From positions 1-64,000 of the forward strand of contig NZ_QGKR01000226.1 in assembly GCF_003172955.1 (NCBI RefSeq): a DNA stretch of 64,000 bases. The letters run 5' to 3'. A program made the translations under genes and the position numbers. The stretch comes from Micromonospora acroterricola. GTDB taxonomy: Bacteria > Actinomycetota > Actinomycetes > Mycobacteriales > Micromonosporaceae. Shown here piece after piece: positions 35,199 through 44,388 of the stretch; the first letter of the stretch is position 1; every line of letters starts with the position of its first letter. The notes under the pieces are model-generated. The model was not told the DNA's origin. It did no database searches and saw only the letters and a program-made list of their open reading frames with translations.

Positions 35199-35738
35199 CT
35201 ACGGCGTCCAGTCGCGTCGGAGCAGACCGTAGATCACCATGTCTACGAAGCCGTCGCCGTCGTACTCGCGCTCCCGCTGCGTTCCTTCGTGCGTGAAGCC
35301 GCATGTCTCCGCGGTCCGCCGCATGGCCGTGTTGCTGGCCAGCGTCTCCAATTCCAGGCGGCGTAGGTTGCGGTTGCGGAAGCCGTACCGGCAGAGCAGC
35401 CGGATCACTTCTGTCCCGTACCCGTGGCCACGCGCCTCCGGTAGCAGTGAGATGCCGAGGTGGGCGTACTGATTGAACGCGTTGATCCCCCACAGCACGC
35501 CGCCACCGAGGAAAGAGCCGTCGGCCACGGTTTCGGCCAGCAGCGACACCGTGGTCTGGCCGTCGGGCGGCTCGGTGACCTGTTTCTCTAGCCGGGCCCG
35601 GACTTGGCCGACGTGGCGCGGCAGGAACGGCTCGCCATCTGTGATCAGGTGCAACTCAGGATCGCCGTACAGGCGGAACATGTTCGGCGCGTCGTCGGGC
35701 GTGGGCGGGCGTAGTCGGACCCGGTCGGTGGCGAACAT
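35199..35738 (-). CDS. GNAT family N-acetyltransferase (RimJ/RimL-like)
   Basis: A 179-residue GNAT protein. Start VRLRPPTPDDAPNMFRLYGD, core YAHLGISLLPEARGHGYGTE with the acetyl-CoA R-G-H-G-Y-G loop, then YGFRNRNLRRLELETLASNT and REYDGDGFVDMVIYGLL. The last motif is typical of RimJ/RimL-like acetyltransferases of proteins or small amines. Start ATG 35738. The 220 bp on its left (34980-35198) and 265 bp on its right hold no supported gene. Confidence 0.9.
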   Translation of the reverse strand: MFATDRVRLRPPTPDDAPNMFRLYGDPELHLITDGEPFLPRHVGQVRARLEKQVTEPPDGQTTVSLLAETVADGSFLGGGVLWGINAFNQYAHLGISLLPEARGHGYGTEVIRLLCRYGFRNRNLRRLELETLASNTAMRRTAETCGFTHEGTQREREYDGDGFVDMVIYGLLRRDWTP

Positions 35739-36004
35739 GCCGCGACGCTAACAGCCGGTATGGAGATCCACGACCCGGTTAAACCGGGGCACCCGGACCG
35801 CGCGGCGTGCCAGACTCCGCCGCGATGACGACGGACGTGCGTATTGATGCCGAACGCTACGGCCGACCAATGCGTGCGGTCACCAAGGTCGAGCCGGCCG
35901 CCGTACCGGGGCATCACGACAACACGACGCTGACCGCACCGCCAACCGGGCACCATCGGAGTTCGCCATCGCGGAGACGTGTCGTCCGAGTCGCTCGCGT
36001 TCGG

Positions 36005-36421
36005 CTACCGCTGGCAGGATCCGCTGTCGAGGTGGAAGTACCTCGTGTTGGCCCAGCGGCAGAGCCGGATGCCGACGACTATGCCGGCGATCGTGACCAA
36101 GGCGGGGAGGTACCCGCTGGCGACCTGCACGATGGGGATCGCCGGGCAGCCACCCGAGATCGCCCAGCCCGAGCCAAACAAGATTGCGCCGGGGATTACG
36201 CCGGCGTGGATGCGACCTGGGGTGCGGCGGACGCGCAATACGGCGAATACCACGACGATGATCGCTACGGCGCCGGCGAAGGCCAGGAGCATGCGAAGGT
36301 CCTGGAAGGTGAACATACGGTTCAGTTCGGCGTAGTCACCGAATCCGATGTTGGCGACGCTGTAGCCGAGAGCCAGCCCAGCGATGACGTTAGCGACGAG
36401 TATCCCGCCCCGGGTACGCAT
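36005..36421 (-). CDS. YeeE/YedE family membrane protein, second half-subunit
   Basis: A 138-residue protein with ~4 helices: ILVANVIAGLALGYSVANIG, LLAFAGAVAIIVVVFAVL, and LFGSGWAISGGCPAIPIVQV with the conserved G-C-P motif of the YeeE/YedE sulfur-transport family. A terminal helix follows. Its ATG 36421 overlaps by one base the TGA of the first half-subunit (TGATG). The two would assemble into one thiosulfate/sulfur-compound transporter. Confidence 0.82.
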   Translation of the reverse strand: MRTRGGILVANVIAGLALGYSVANIGFGDYAELNRMFTFQDLRMLLAFAGAVAIIVVVFAVLRVRRTPGRIHAGVIPGAILFGSGWAISGGCPAIPIVQVASGYLPALVTIAGIVVGIRLCRWANTRYFHLDSGSCQR

Positions 36422-37077
36422 CAGATCACCTTCCACAGCAGGAACGACACGAGGACGCCGGTGCCGAAGAAGATGGCAGTCGCGACGATGCTGACCGGCT
36501 GTAGCCGCCCACAGCCATTGAGTCCGTGACCGCTGCTGCACCCTCCGGCGAGACGGGTGCCGAAGCCGACGAGTACACCGCCGATGAAGAGCGCGCCGAT
36601 CATTGCGATCGGTTTGTCGGTCACGATCTGGCCGAAGGCGTCGCCCATGTCGAGGCGGAGCTGGAATCGGCCGGCGGTAACCGCCGCGACCCACCCGCCG
36701 ACGAAAATCGACAGGAGCAGGGCGACCTGGCTGATCAAGGGCGCCGGGAGCAGGCTCGCCAGTGACAAGCTCGGCGCGGCAGGTGGTGGCCCGTCCTGTC
36801 GCGGTGCCCGCGCGTCGCCGTGCGGGGTGGGATGCGCAGCAGGCGCAGCCGAACCGGCTCCGAACTGGTCGGCAGTAGCTGCGGCGATAGCCGCGGTGAG
36901 GACACGTTCGTCAGCGAACCGGGCGTTCAGGCGTTCGACACGGCGTTCGGCGCGCCAGTGCAGCACGCGGTCCCACGCACCGGACACGCCGAAGGATCGA
37001 TCGGTCGTGACGGCGTAGTTGATGGTGGTGAGGGCGAGCCCGGCAGCCCCCGCCCACCAGGGCCAGTATTCAGTCAT
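36421..37077 (-). CDS. YeeE/YedE family membrane protein, first half-subunit
   Basis: A 218-residue protein. The N-terminal ~75 residues hold one hydrophobic stretch and a basic, arginine-rich segment (WDRVLHWRAERRVERLNARF). Helices with the conserved cysteine motif FGTRLAGGCSSGHGLNGCG follow, and a last helix. The GGCSSGHG loop is the sulfur-relay or selectivity site in YeeE-type thiosulfate transporters. Start ATG 37077; an upstream open frame to 37569 is rejected because it runs through the direct repeat. Co-transcribed with the second half. Confidence 0.82.
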   Translation of the reverse strand: MTEYWPWWAGAAGLALTTINYAVTTDRSFGVSGAWDRVLHWRAERRVERLNARFADERVLTAAIAAATADQFGAGSAAPAAHPTPHGDARAPRQDGPPPAAPSLSLASLLPAPLISQVALLLSIFVGGWVAAVTAGRFQLRLDMGDAFGQIVTDKPIAMIGALFIGGVLVGFGTRLAGGCSSGHGLNGCGRLQPVSIVATAIFFGTGVLVSFLLWKVI

Positions 37078-37339
37078 GGGGGACCTGCAATCCACTCTGC
37101 GAGTCGGGTCCACCACCGGGCCCCTGCTGGGCTCGATGGGGTTCTGGAGGGAGGCGGACCCTGTGCGGGTGGCCGGGTGTTGAAGCCTTGGGCGGGTGCC
37201 GGTACCGGGTTGAGCTCCCGGGCCGGCACCGGCTCGAACCGCTGCGACGACCCCGAGCGAGCCGTGACGGGGGTGTCTGGCGTGCGGTGTCTGACCCCAC
37301 ACCGGCGGGTAGGCGCCCCAGATATAGCGCGTTGGCTCC

Positions 37340-37539
37340 GTAGTGGTTACGCCAGTCGCGCAAACTTGCGTTGAGCAGGGGGAAGAGGGGGCAGTCCTGA
37401 GCGTGTGAGCAGCCCATGTCACTCCGATCTGGCCAGCGTCACCCGGCGAATGGGTGGATGGCATGAGTTGGAGGGGCAGGTCTCGGTCAGCAAGCATACA
37501 TACCATATGGACGGCTGGCGATCGAGCAGCGATCATGTC
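37340..37539. repeat. ~200-bp direct repeat, left copy
   Basis: This segment matches 38910-39109 in the same orientation at about 95% identity (about nine differences by eye). On the minus strand it carries the first 26 codons ([20 protein letters not shown]) of the 300-residue gene that begins inside the right copy. After NHY the left copy diverges into unrelated sequence, so it holds only a decapitated 5' piece plus the upstream region of that gene. Segments just outside the repeat (37540-37600) keep patchy similarity to 39110-39170. Confidence 0.85.
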
Positions 37540-37834
37540 GGCCGCCGCTTTGATCGACGGCCCGGTCACGCCTACGACGGCCTGGTCGCGGTCGTACGGC
37601 CGTTGCCCGTGGCCGATGACGCGTCCACGTCGGCCGTCTGGTTCGTCCGACTAGAGCGGGGCCAGCCCCGCGCCCCGGTCGGCGCCGCGCCGAGCCGTCG
37701 CGCTGCGCGGCCGGCGAATTCACGCTGACCGGCGATGTGGACGCGAAGTTCCCGCCTTGCTTCGATGAGGCGTTCGCCGCCGACGGCGTTGACTGGCGAG
37801 GATCCCTCCCCGAGCCCCCCGGGCGAACTGCTAC

Positions 37835-38066
37835 GCAGAACGGTTCATCCGCAGCGTCCCGAACGGGTTCACCGACAGACTCCTGATGTACAACGAACGT
37901 CACTCCCGCGCCGTGCTCGACGGATACGCCGCCCGCTTAAGCGGGCATCGTCCACACCAGAGCCTCGCCCAGCACTCACCGAACCCACGACCCGGCCGTC
38001 GTCCTTCAGATCAACGCGCCGATACGACGCCTCCGGGTCTTCAGCGGCGTCATCAACGCCGGGTAA
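37835..38066 (+). pseudogene. transposase (integrase core) C-terminal remnant
   Basis: The frame reads [49 protein letters not shown], then shifts phase and ends [26 protein letters not shown], the C-terminal third of an IS transposase whose catalytic Glu lies in CYAERFIRS. The N-terminal two thirds are missing. Left of it, 37735-37830 contains another short protein-like scrap (GEFTLTGDVDAKFPP) of unknown origin. Confidence 0.7.
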
Positions 38067-38084
38067 GGGGGCGGCATCGGTCTG

Positions 38085-38987
38085 TCACTCGAGCAGTGGT
38101 ACCCATGCGGCGGCAATGGTTCCGTCGCGTCGCGCCTCGGTGAGCCGTTGAGCGGGAGGCGGCTCGGGGTGCACTGCCTGCTGCAGGGGACCAACTCCGT
38201 AGACGACGGCGACGGCGCCCAGCGCCCTTGCGGCGGTCGTCCAAGTGGACGGTATCCCGGCGACGCCGTAGGCGAAAACATGACCGGTCGGGTCATGCAA
38301 CGCGAGACCTGTAGCGCCCAGGCCCACACCCCAGGTGGTCACCCTCGCCGGAGGTGTCGCCGATGGCCAGCGCGGCAGGCCCAACAAGATCGCCGCCTCC
38401 ACCTGCGCCTCGCACCGCAAGCCAGTGAGGGTTTCCGTCCACGCGGCGCTGGCTGGCTCGAACCAGGCGACGGCGACCACCGCCGGTCCGTCGGCGTGCG
38501 AAGGCTCCCCTGGCTGCCGGATGGGAAAAGGAGCAGCCCACGGCTTCTCCTGGCTCGTCACCCACACGTGCAGCCGTTCACCGCCGCGGGATTTCGCATC
38601 ATCGGCGACGGCAAGCACCCATGCATCGCTGACCTTGTCTCGCACGCCTGAGCGATCCGGGTGGTTTACCGGTGGAGTCAGCTCCGCAGCACCTCCGCTT
38701 TCCGCAGCCGGTAATCTATCCGATTCCTCTCGCGATGTTGCTGACGTCCACGGGCGGCGTGCGTTCACCGGTTGATTGGACCTGGGTACTGCCGCAGGTA
38801 CGGGCCTGAACGCGTCGACTCCATTCGGCAGGAGCGTGATTGGCACGAGCTGGCCTGTCCTGTACAGCTGGTACCGAGCACATGTCAGCCAGCCCTGCTC
38901 GCTGTCGCAGTAGTGGTTACGCCAGTCGCGCAAGCTTGCGTTGAGCAGGGGGAAGAGGGGGCAGTCCTGAGCGTGTGAGCAGCCCAT
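38085..38987 (-). CDS. unknown 300-residue protein with Cys-rich N-terminus
   Basis: The N-terminal ~55 residues ([23 protein letters not shown]-like [18 protein letters not shown], then [13 protein letters not shown]) form a compact Cys/Trp-rich unit. I recall it as a stand-alone small actinobacterial protein type. A disordered linker leads to a ~180-residue C-terminal part ([34 protein letters not shown], ending [12 protein letters not shown]) of unknown fold. No membrane segment. It may be a fusion of two genes. ATG 38987 is preceded by CGGAGTGAC; start and upstream region lie inside the right copy of the direct repeat. Confidence 0.55.
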   Translation of the reverse strand: MGCSHAQDCPLFPLLNASLRDWRNHYCDSEQGWLTCARYQLYRTGQLVPITLLPNGVDAFRPVPAAVPRSNQPVNARRPWTSATSREESDRLPAAESGGAAELTPPVNHPDRSGVRDKVSDAWVLAVADDAKSRGGERLHVWVTSQEKPWAAPFPIRQPGEPSHADGPAVVAVAWFEPASAAWTETLTGLRCEAQVEAAILLGLPRWPSATPPARVTTWGVGLGATGLALHDPTGHVFAYGVAGIPSTWTTAARALGAVAVVYGVGPLQQAVHPEPPPAQRLTEARRDGTIAAAWVPLLE

Positions 38988-39109
38988 GTCACTCCGATCT
39001 GGCCAGCCTCACCCGGCGAATGGGTGGATGGCATGAGTTGAACGGGCAGGTCTCGGTCAGCAAGCATACACACCATATGGACGACTGGCGATCGAAGAGC
39101 GATCATGCC
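38910..39109. repeat. ~200-bp direct repeat, right copy
   Basis: The second copy of the 37340-37539 repeat, offset by 1570 bp in the same orientation. It includes the start of the 300-residue gene and ~120 bp upstream, presumably its promoter region. Confidence 0.85.
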
Positions 39110-39422
39110 GAACGCGATCAACAGCCTGGTCACGCCCTACTACGGCCTGGTCGGCGACAAGTCCGGCGGTGATCGCCGTCGGCTCGTCGTGGGGCTCCCG
39201 GAACCCTCCGAGCTGGTATCTCTCCGACAGTCCAGCCGTGCCCGAGTATTGACGCTGCACTCCCGCCGACTTGACTCCCTCCTTCAGCCAGCCAGCCTCA
39301 TCCCCTGGTGATCGGCAAACTCAAATGTTGCTCAACTTGTGCCCGCAGCGGGCTGTCGCGAATGGCGCCCGGCCTACGGTCAGCTCACCTCTACCGGATC
39401 ACGCAACGCCCCTGGGAGTGTC
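39110..39422. other. gene-free stretch before the amidase operon
   Basis: A short open frame from 39105 ([15 protein letters not shown]) overlaps this segment but has no recognisable domain. The last ~100 bp should contain the promoter for the amidase operon. No clear hairpin seen. Confidence 0.4.
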
Positions 39423-39725
39423 ATGGCACCTACTCCGCCGACGGATGCTGAGCTGAACGTTCTGATCCGCGCCCGGCTCGCCGCGCTCGGCATCGACCTC
39501 GACCAACTTCCGCCCGGGACCACCCCCGACCCCGAAACCGGCTCGCCCGGCCGGGACTCCGTGCTCGCCTCCCTGCGCTCCTTCGTGCGGGGGACCGTGG
39601 CGACGCTCGCCGCATACCAGCTACCCGCACCCGTTGGCACCGATCCCGAGGTCGCAAACGCGCTGTCGCAGCAGCACGTGCCGGTCCTGTACCCCTCCAA
39701 CAGCACGGAATGGCGGAAGGCATGA
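39423..39725 (+). CDS. small amidase-associated protein
   Basis: A 100-residue protein: PTDAELNVLIRARLAALGID, DPETGSPGRDSVLASLRSF, then VATLAAYQLPA. It is helical, with no signal peptide. The stop overlaps the amidase ATG (ATGA at 39722-39725), so the pair is translationally coupled; it may be a chaperone-like or regulatory partner of the amidase. I do not know the family. Confidence 0.65.
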   Translation: MAPTPPTDAELNVLIRARLAALGIDLDQLPPGTTPDPETGSPGRDSVLASLRSFVRGTVATLAAYQLPAPVGTDPEVANALSQQHVPVLYPSNSTEWRKA

Positions 39726-41362
39726 CGTCCGAACCGTTCGATCGCACGGTCGACCGCCGGGCATTTCTGGCCCGCGCTGCCGCGCTGGCCACCGCCTCAG
39801 CCGTGGGCGCCACCGTCGGACTGCCCTCGGTGGCGCTGGCGAGCAGCAGCCTGTCCACCAACACCGGGCCGGGAACGAGGAGACGGCCGCTGGACCAGCC
39901 CAACGCCTACACCGAGCCCCGGCCGGCGGCGCTGGCCGAGCCGACCGAGCTGACCATCGCCGAGGCAGGCTGGCTCATCCGCGCCGGCAGACTGACCCCG
40001 GAGCAGTTGGTCGAGGCGTACCTGGCCCGCATCTCCCGGTACGACGGCAGCTACCAGGCGTTCAACCTGGTGCTCGCCGACGCCGCCATCGCGGCGGCGA
40101 GAGCTGCCGCACGCCGGCCCCGAGACGGCGTGCTGCACGGCATCCCGTTGGCCATCAAGGACAACTACTACACCGAAGGAGTCCCCACCACCGCCAACTC
40201 CTTCCTGTTCCAGGACTTCGTGCCGCCGTACGACGCGACCGCGGTGGCCCGGCTGAAGGCAAGCGGTGCGATCGTGCTCGGCAAGACCCAGATGGGCCCG
40301 CTGGCGACCACCCGCGCCACCACGCCGGCCGGTGTGGTCACCACGGTGAACGCCTGGGCGCCGACCAACCGTGGCATCGACCCGGGTGGGTCGTCCACCG
40401 GCACCGCCACCGCGGTCGCCGGCCGGATGGCCACCTCCGGCATCGGCACGCAGACCGGCGGCTCGATCACCGCCCCGTCCAACGCGCAGAACCTGACCGG
40501 CCTCAAGCCGACTATGGGTCGGGTCTCGGCGGCCGGCATCATCCCGCTCACCTACACCCGCGACCATCCGGGACCGCTGGCTCGGGACGCCAAGGACGCC
40601 GCGATCATGCTGACCGCGATGGCCGGCGAGGACTCCATGGACCCGCGCAGCCAGGGCCTGCCCCAGGTGCCCGACCTGATCGACGCGGCCAGCCCGGTCT
40701 ATCACCGCCGCCGCGTCAAGCTGCGCTGGAACACCCGGATCGGGGTGCTGCCGGGCTTCGCCGACGGCACCTCGCCCACCGCACTGGCCCGTGCGGCGTA
40801 CCTGGCGCAGCTCGCCGCGATCCCTGGCGCCACCCTGGTGGACGTGCCGCTGCCGGACGAGTGGAGCCTGTTGACCGGCAGCACCTTCAACAACGCCCGG
40901 CTGCCCGAGCGCACCGAGCCGTTCATGCCCTACCTGCGCACCGACCTGCGCGGCTTCGGGGTGTCGGTGACCAGCTGGCTGCAGGGAGCGCTGCTGGGTG
41001 GCAACGAGTTCATCACCACTCAGCGGGCCAAGCTGCTGCTGATGGACCGGGTGCTCAACGAGCTCTTCGACGGCTGCGACGTGGTGGTGCAGACCGACCC
41101 GGTGCCCTTTGACATCCTGGGCCTGCCCGAGATCGCCTTCCCGATCGGAGCCACCGCCGCCGGGCTGCCGATCGGCACCATCCTGGGCGGCCTCCCGTAC
41201 GCCGAGGACCGGCTGTTGTCGGTGGTGGCCGCCTACCAGGCGGCGACGGACTGGCATCTGCGGCGGCCGGCCGACCCGCCGACCGACGCCGGCGCGCGTG
41301 GTGCGGCTCCGGCCCAAGAGCTCCGCCTGACGGCTGAGGAGGTCGCCGAGCTCAGCCAGTAA
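39722..41362 (+). CDS. Tat-exported amidase signature family hydrolase
   Basis: A 546-residue protein. The Tat signal is DRRAFLARAAALATASAVGA (twin Arg at residues 12-13), with cleavage likely near ALA-SSS. The amidase signature triad is visible: Lys146 (LAIKDNYY), cis-Ser224/225 (GGSSTGTATA) and nucleophile Ser248 (GTQTGGSITAP). It hydrolyses C-N amide bonds outside the cell; substrate unknown. I prefer ATG 39722 because it overlaps the upstream stop, though ATG 39710 is in frame. A strong hairpin with a T-run ends the transcript. Confidence 0.9.
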   Translation: MTSEPFDRTVDRRAFLARAAALATASAVGATVGLPSVALASSSLSTNTGPGTRRRPLDQPNAYTEPRPAALAEPTELTIAEAGWLIRAGRLTPEQLVEAYLARISRYDGSYQAFNLVLADAAIAAARAAARRPRDGVLHGIPLAIKDNYYTEGVPTTANSFLFQDFVPPYDATAVARLKASGAIVLGKTQMGPLATTRATTPAGVVTTVNAWAPTNRGIDPGGSSTGTATAVAGRMATSGIGTQTGGSITAPSNAQNLTGLKPTMGRVSAAGIIPLTYTRDHPGPLARDAKDAAIMLTAMAGEDSMDPRSQGLPQVPDLIDAASPVYHRRRVKLRWNTRIGVLPGFADGTSPTALARAAYLAQLAAIPGATLVDVPLPDEWSLLTGSTFNNARLPERTEPFMPYLRTDLRGFGVSVTSWLQGALLGGNEFITTQRAKLLLMDRVLNELFDGCDVVVQTDPVPFDILGLPEIAFPIGATAAGLPIGTILGGLPYAEDRLLSVVAAYQAATDWHLRRPADPPTDAGARGAAPAQELRLTAEEVAELSQ

Positions 41363-41366
41363 CGTG

Positions 41367-41397
41367 CGAACGGCGGGCAGTCGATGCCCGCCGTTCG
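41367..41397 (+). terminator. intrinsic terminator after amidase
   Basis: A perfect 13-bp stem CGAACGGCGGGCA (41367-41379), loop GTCGA, TGCCCGCCGTTCG (41385-41397), followed by a run of five Ts. It lies 5 bp after the amidase stop and is the most canonical intrinsic terminator in the window. Confidence 0.9.
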
Positions 41398-41552
41398 TTT
41401 TTCCTCATTGCCGGTGGCGAGGCTCAAGATTTCCTCAATTGCCACCCTGAGCGCTCCAGACATCGATCGAAGCCTGTTGAATCAAGTCATCCGAGTTGGC
41501 GCGGCCGCCCCTGCCGGACCCTTTTCCGTCCTGTACTGCGAAGGGGTGTCAG

Positions 41553-44141
41553 GTGAAACAAAGATTGTCTCGGACGGCGCTGCCGGTCGTATGCGCGCTG
41601 GCTCTGATCGGTACGCCGGTGTTGACATCGGCGAACACCGCTACCGCCTCGAACCGGGTACCGAAGCCGGAGTCGGTGATCGGCTGGACGCCGTGTGCCG
41701 ACTACAAGCTGGCCACCTACGAGCAGATCGCCGACTACTACCGCAAGCTCGACAAGGCCAGCGACCGGATGAAGCTGGTGGAGATCGGCAAGACCAGCGA
41801 GGGACGGCCGCAGCTGATGGCCATCGTCTCGTCGGAGAAGAACCTCAAGGACGCCAACCTCAAGCGCTACCGGGAAACCTCGGTACGCCTCTCGCAGGGC
41901 GACTCGCTATCCGAGTCGGAGGCGCGCGCGCTGGCGAAGGGCGGCAAGGCCATCGCCTGGGTCGACTTCGGCATCCACTCCACCGAGGTGGCTGGGCACC
42001 AGACCGCCCCGCAGTTCGCGTACGACCTGGTGACCAGCGAGACGTCCGAGGCGCGAGAGATCCGGGACAACCTCATCACCCTGCTGGTGCCGAACGTGAA
42101 CCCGGACGGCGGGACGAAGGTTGCCGAGTGGTACCGGCAGAACCTGGGCGGGCCCTACCAGGACGCCGGCTATCCCGAGCTGTACCAGAAGTACGCCGGA
42201 CACGACAACAACCGTGACTGGTACATGTTCAACCTGCAGGAGACGCAGAACGTCGGGCGCCAACTGTTCCACGAGTGGATCCCGCAGGTCATGCACAACG
42301 TCCACCAGACCGCGGTCTTCCCCGCCCGGATCAGCATCCCGCCGTACGAGGACCCGCTGAACCCGAACATCCACCCCCAGGTGGTCCGGGGCGTCAACAT
42401 CGTCGGTGACGCGATGGGCCAGCGGCTGGAACGCGAGGGCAAGGGCGGCGCGCTGGCCCGCCAGTCGTACGACATCTGGTGGAACGGCGGCGCCCGGACC
42501 GCGCCGTACTACCACAACCAGATCGGCATCCTGACCGAGACCGCGCACGCCTCCGCGACGCCGCGGTTCTACGACCCGGCGACCTTCCCGAAGACCTTCG
42601 CGGACGGCACCTCCACCAGCGAGCCCTCGGTCTTCTACCCGAGCCCCTGGAAGGGCGGCGAGTGGCACCTGTCGCAGAGCTGCGACTACATCAAGACCGC
42701 CTCGTGGGCGATGCTTCGCGTGGCCAGTGACGACCGCGAGGCCCTGCTCTACGGCGCGGCGCAGATGGCCCGGGACGGGGGGCGCAACGGCGCCTCGACC
42801 ACCTACGTGATCCCCGCGGATCAGGCGGACTTCCCGACCGCCACGAAGCTGGTGGACAAGCTGCGCTGGAACAACATCCGGGTCGAGCGCGCGGTGAAGC
42901 CGTTCACGGTGGGGGACCGCAGGTACCCGGCCGGCAGCTACCTCGTCCGGGAGGCGCAGCCGTACCGGGCGGCGGTGCTGGACCTGCTCAACCCGCAGGT
43001 CTACCCGGATCGCCGGCTCTACCCCGGCGGCCCGCTCGAGCCGCCGTACGACATCACCGGATACACGCTCTCGTTCCAGATGGGCGTCACCGTCAACAAG
43101 CTCGATCAGGCCGTGCGGGCCGAGACCGTCGCGGTCGACTGGCCGACGGCGCCGACCGGCGCGGTGGCCGGTGCGCCGAAGTACGCGTACGCCCTCGACC
43201 CCCGGGTCAACGACAGCTCGGCCGCCGTGAACGCCCTGCTCGCGGCGGGGGACAAGGTCTTCCACAGCAGCGCTGAGGTGACCACCCGCACTGGCAAGCT
43301 GCCGGCTGGCACGTTCCTGGTCACACCGCGTCCGGGCACCGACGCGCGGGTGACGCGGCTCGCCACCCAGTTCGGGCTCAGCATCGCCGCGGTGGACGCG
43401 AAACCGGCGAAGGTGACCGAACTCGTCGCGCCTCGGATCGGACTGTACGACGGCTTCAACAACTACGACGAGGGTTGGACCCGGCTTATCCTGGACCAGT
43501 TCGGCTTCCAGTACGAGAAGCTGACGAACGCGTCGGTCCGGGCCGGTGACCTGCGGGCGAAGTTCGACACGATCGTGCTGCCCGACGCCACCTACAACTC
43601 GATGCGCAACGGCCGGGCGGCCGGCTCGCTGCCACCGGAGTACACCGGCGGAATGACCGATGCGGGTGTGGCCAACCTGAAGGCGTTCGTCGAGGCGGGC
43701 GGCACGGTGGTGACCCTGAACAAGGCCGCCCAACTGCCGATCAAGGCGTTCGGCGTACCGGTCAAGGACGTCACCGAAGGGGTACCGGAGACCACCTACA
43801 ACATCCCGGGGTCGGTGCTGAACCTCAACCTCGACGCCAGTGACCCGGTCGCCGCCGGGTTCGGCCCGAACGCGTCGGCGTTCGTCGCCAACGGCCCGGC
43901 GTTCGAGGTCGACGAGGGCGCCGAGGGTGTCACGGTGGCGGCCACCTGGCCGAAGACGAAGCTTTTGAAGAGCGGCTTCCTCCTCGGCGAGGACGTCATC
44001 GGCGGCAAGGCGGCCGTGGTGACCGCGAAGGTGGGCGACGGCCAGGTGGTGATGATCGGCTTCAAGCCGCAGCACCGGGCCCAGTCGCACGGCACCTACC
44101 GGCTGCTGTTCAACGCGATGTACGTGGGGGGTCAGCGCTGA
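41553..44141 (+). CDS. secreted M14-family zinc carboxypeptidase
   Basis: GTG 41553 gives a signal peptide (LPVVCALALIGTPVLTSANT). The M14 catalytic domain has zinc ligands His142 and Glu145 (DFGIHSTEVAGHQ), VPNVNPDGG, a later His (VMHNVHQTAVFP) and the candidate general base in ILTETAHAS. A long C-terminal extension follows (~500 residues, with RIGLYDGFNNYDEGWTRLIL and a ThuA/GATase-like end GDGQVVMIGFKPQHRAQS). 862 residues in all. Extracellular peptide or amide hydrolase. It converges with a second M14 gene across a shared hairpin. Confidence 0.88.
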   Translation: MKQRLSRTALPVVCALALIGTPVLTSANTATASNRVPKPESVIGWTPCADYKLATYEQIADYYRKLDKASDRMKLVEIGKTSEGRPQLMAIVSSEKNLKDANLKRYRETSVRLSQGDSLSESEARALAKGGKAIAWVDFGIHSTEVAGHQTAPQFAYDLVTSETSEAREIRDNLITLLVPNVNPDGGTKVAEWYRQNLGGPYQDAGYPELYQKYAGHDNNRDWYMFNLQETQNVGRQLFHEWIPQVMHNVHQTAVFPARISIPPYEDPLNPNIHPQVVRGVNIVGDAMGQRLEREGKGGALARQSYDIWWNGGARTAPYYHNQIGILTETAHASATPRFYDPATFPKTFADGTSTSEPSVFYPSPWKGGEWHLSQSCDYIKTASWAMLRVASDDREALLYGAAQMARDGGRNGASTTYVIPADQADFPTATKLVDKLRWNNIRVERAVKPFTVGDRRYPAGSYLVREAQPYRAAVLDLLNPQVYPDRRLYPGGPLEPPYDITGYTLSFQMGVTVNKLDQAVRAETVAVDWPTAPTGAVAGAPKYAYALDPRVNDSSAAVNALLAAGDKVFHSSAEVTTRTGKLPAGTFLVTPRPGTDARVTRLATQFGLSIAAVDAKPAKVTELVAPRIGLYDGFNNYDEGWTRLILDQFGFQYEKLTNASVRAGDLRAKFDTIVLPDATYNSMRNGRAAGSLPPEYTGGMTDAGVANLKAFVEAGGTVVTLNKAAQLPIKAFGVPVKDVTEGVPETTYNIPGSVLNLNLDASDPVAAGFGPNASAFVANGPAFEVDEGAEGVTVAATWPKTKLLKSGFLLGEDVIGGKAAVVTAKVGDGQVVMIGFKPQHRAQSHGTYRLLFNAMYVGGQR

Positions 44142-44345
44142 CCTGACGTGGGTCGTGGTGGCCGAGCGCGCTCCTGCGCTCGGCCACCGCACGCGCGTAG
44201 GACGATCGTCCCGCGTCCACGATCAGTCCCGCCGAGCAGCCCGGTGCACCGGAGTCGTCCACCGCGCGGCTGCGCTCCTCGTCGACTCGCAGAAGGCCGA
44301 CCGGATCCTCGCCGGACACCGGCAGCCGGTGTGGGACGACATGGC

Positions 44346-44380
44346 GAGGTCCCCGCCCCACACTGCGGGACGGGGACCTC
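44346..44380. terminator. shared hairpin between convergent M14 genes
   Basis: Arms GAGGTCCCCG (44346-44355) and CGGGGACCTC (44371-44380) form a perfect 10-bp stem with extra internal CCC/GGG pairing. It lies 8 bp past the stop of the minus-strand gene and ~200 bp past the plus-strand gene, so it can terminate both. Confidence 0.7.
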
Positions 44381-44388
44381 TCGAGCGA

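Noticed and set aside
36421..37569. 382-codon version of the first YeeE/YedE half
   Set aside because: The extra 164 codons lie in the direct repeat and intergenic DNA with no family match.
39797..41317. 506-codon minus-strand frame across the amidase
   Set aside because: Low-complexity shadow; amidase triad is intact on the plus strand.
41907..44192. 761-codon open frame antisense to the first M14 carboxypeptidase
   Set aside because: Arg/Val/Gly-rich shadow of a GC-rich gene. The plus-strand frame has a signal peptide and intact zinc motifs.
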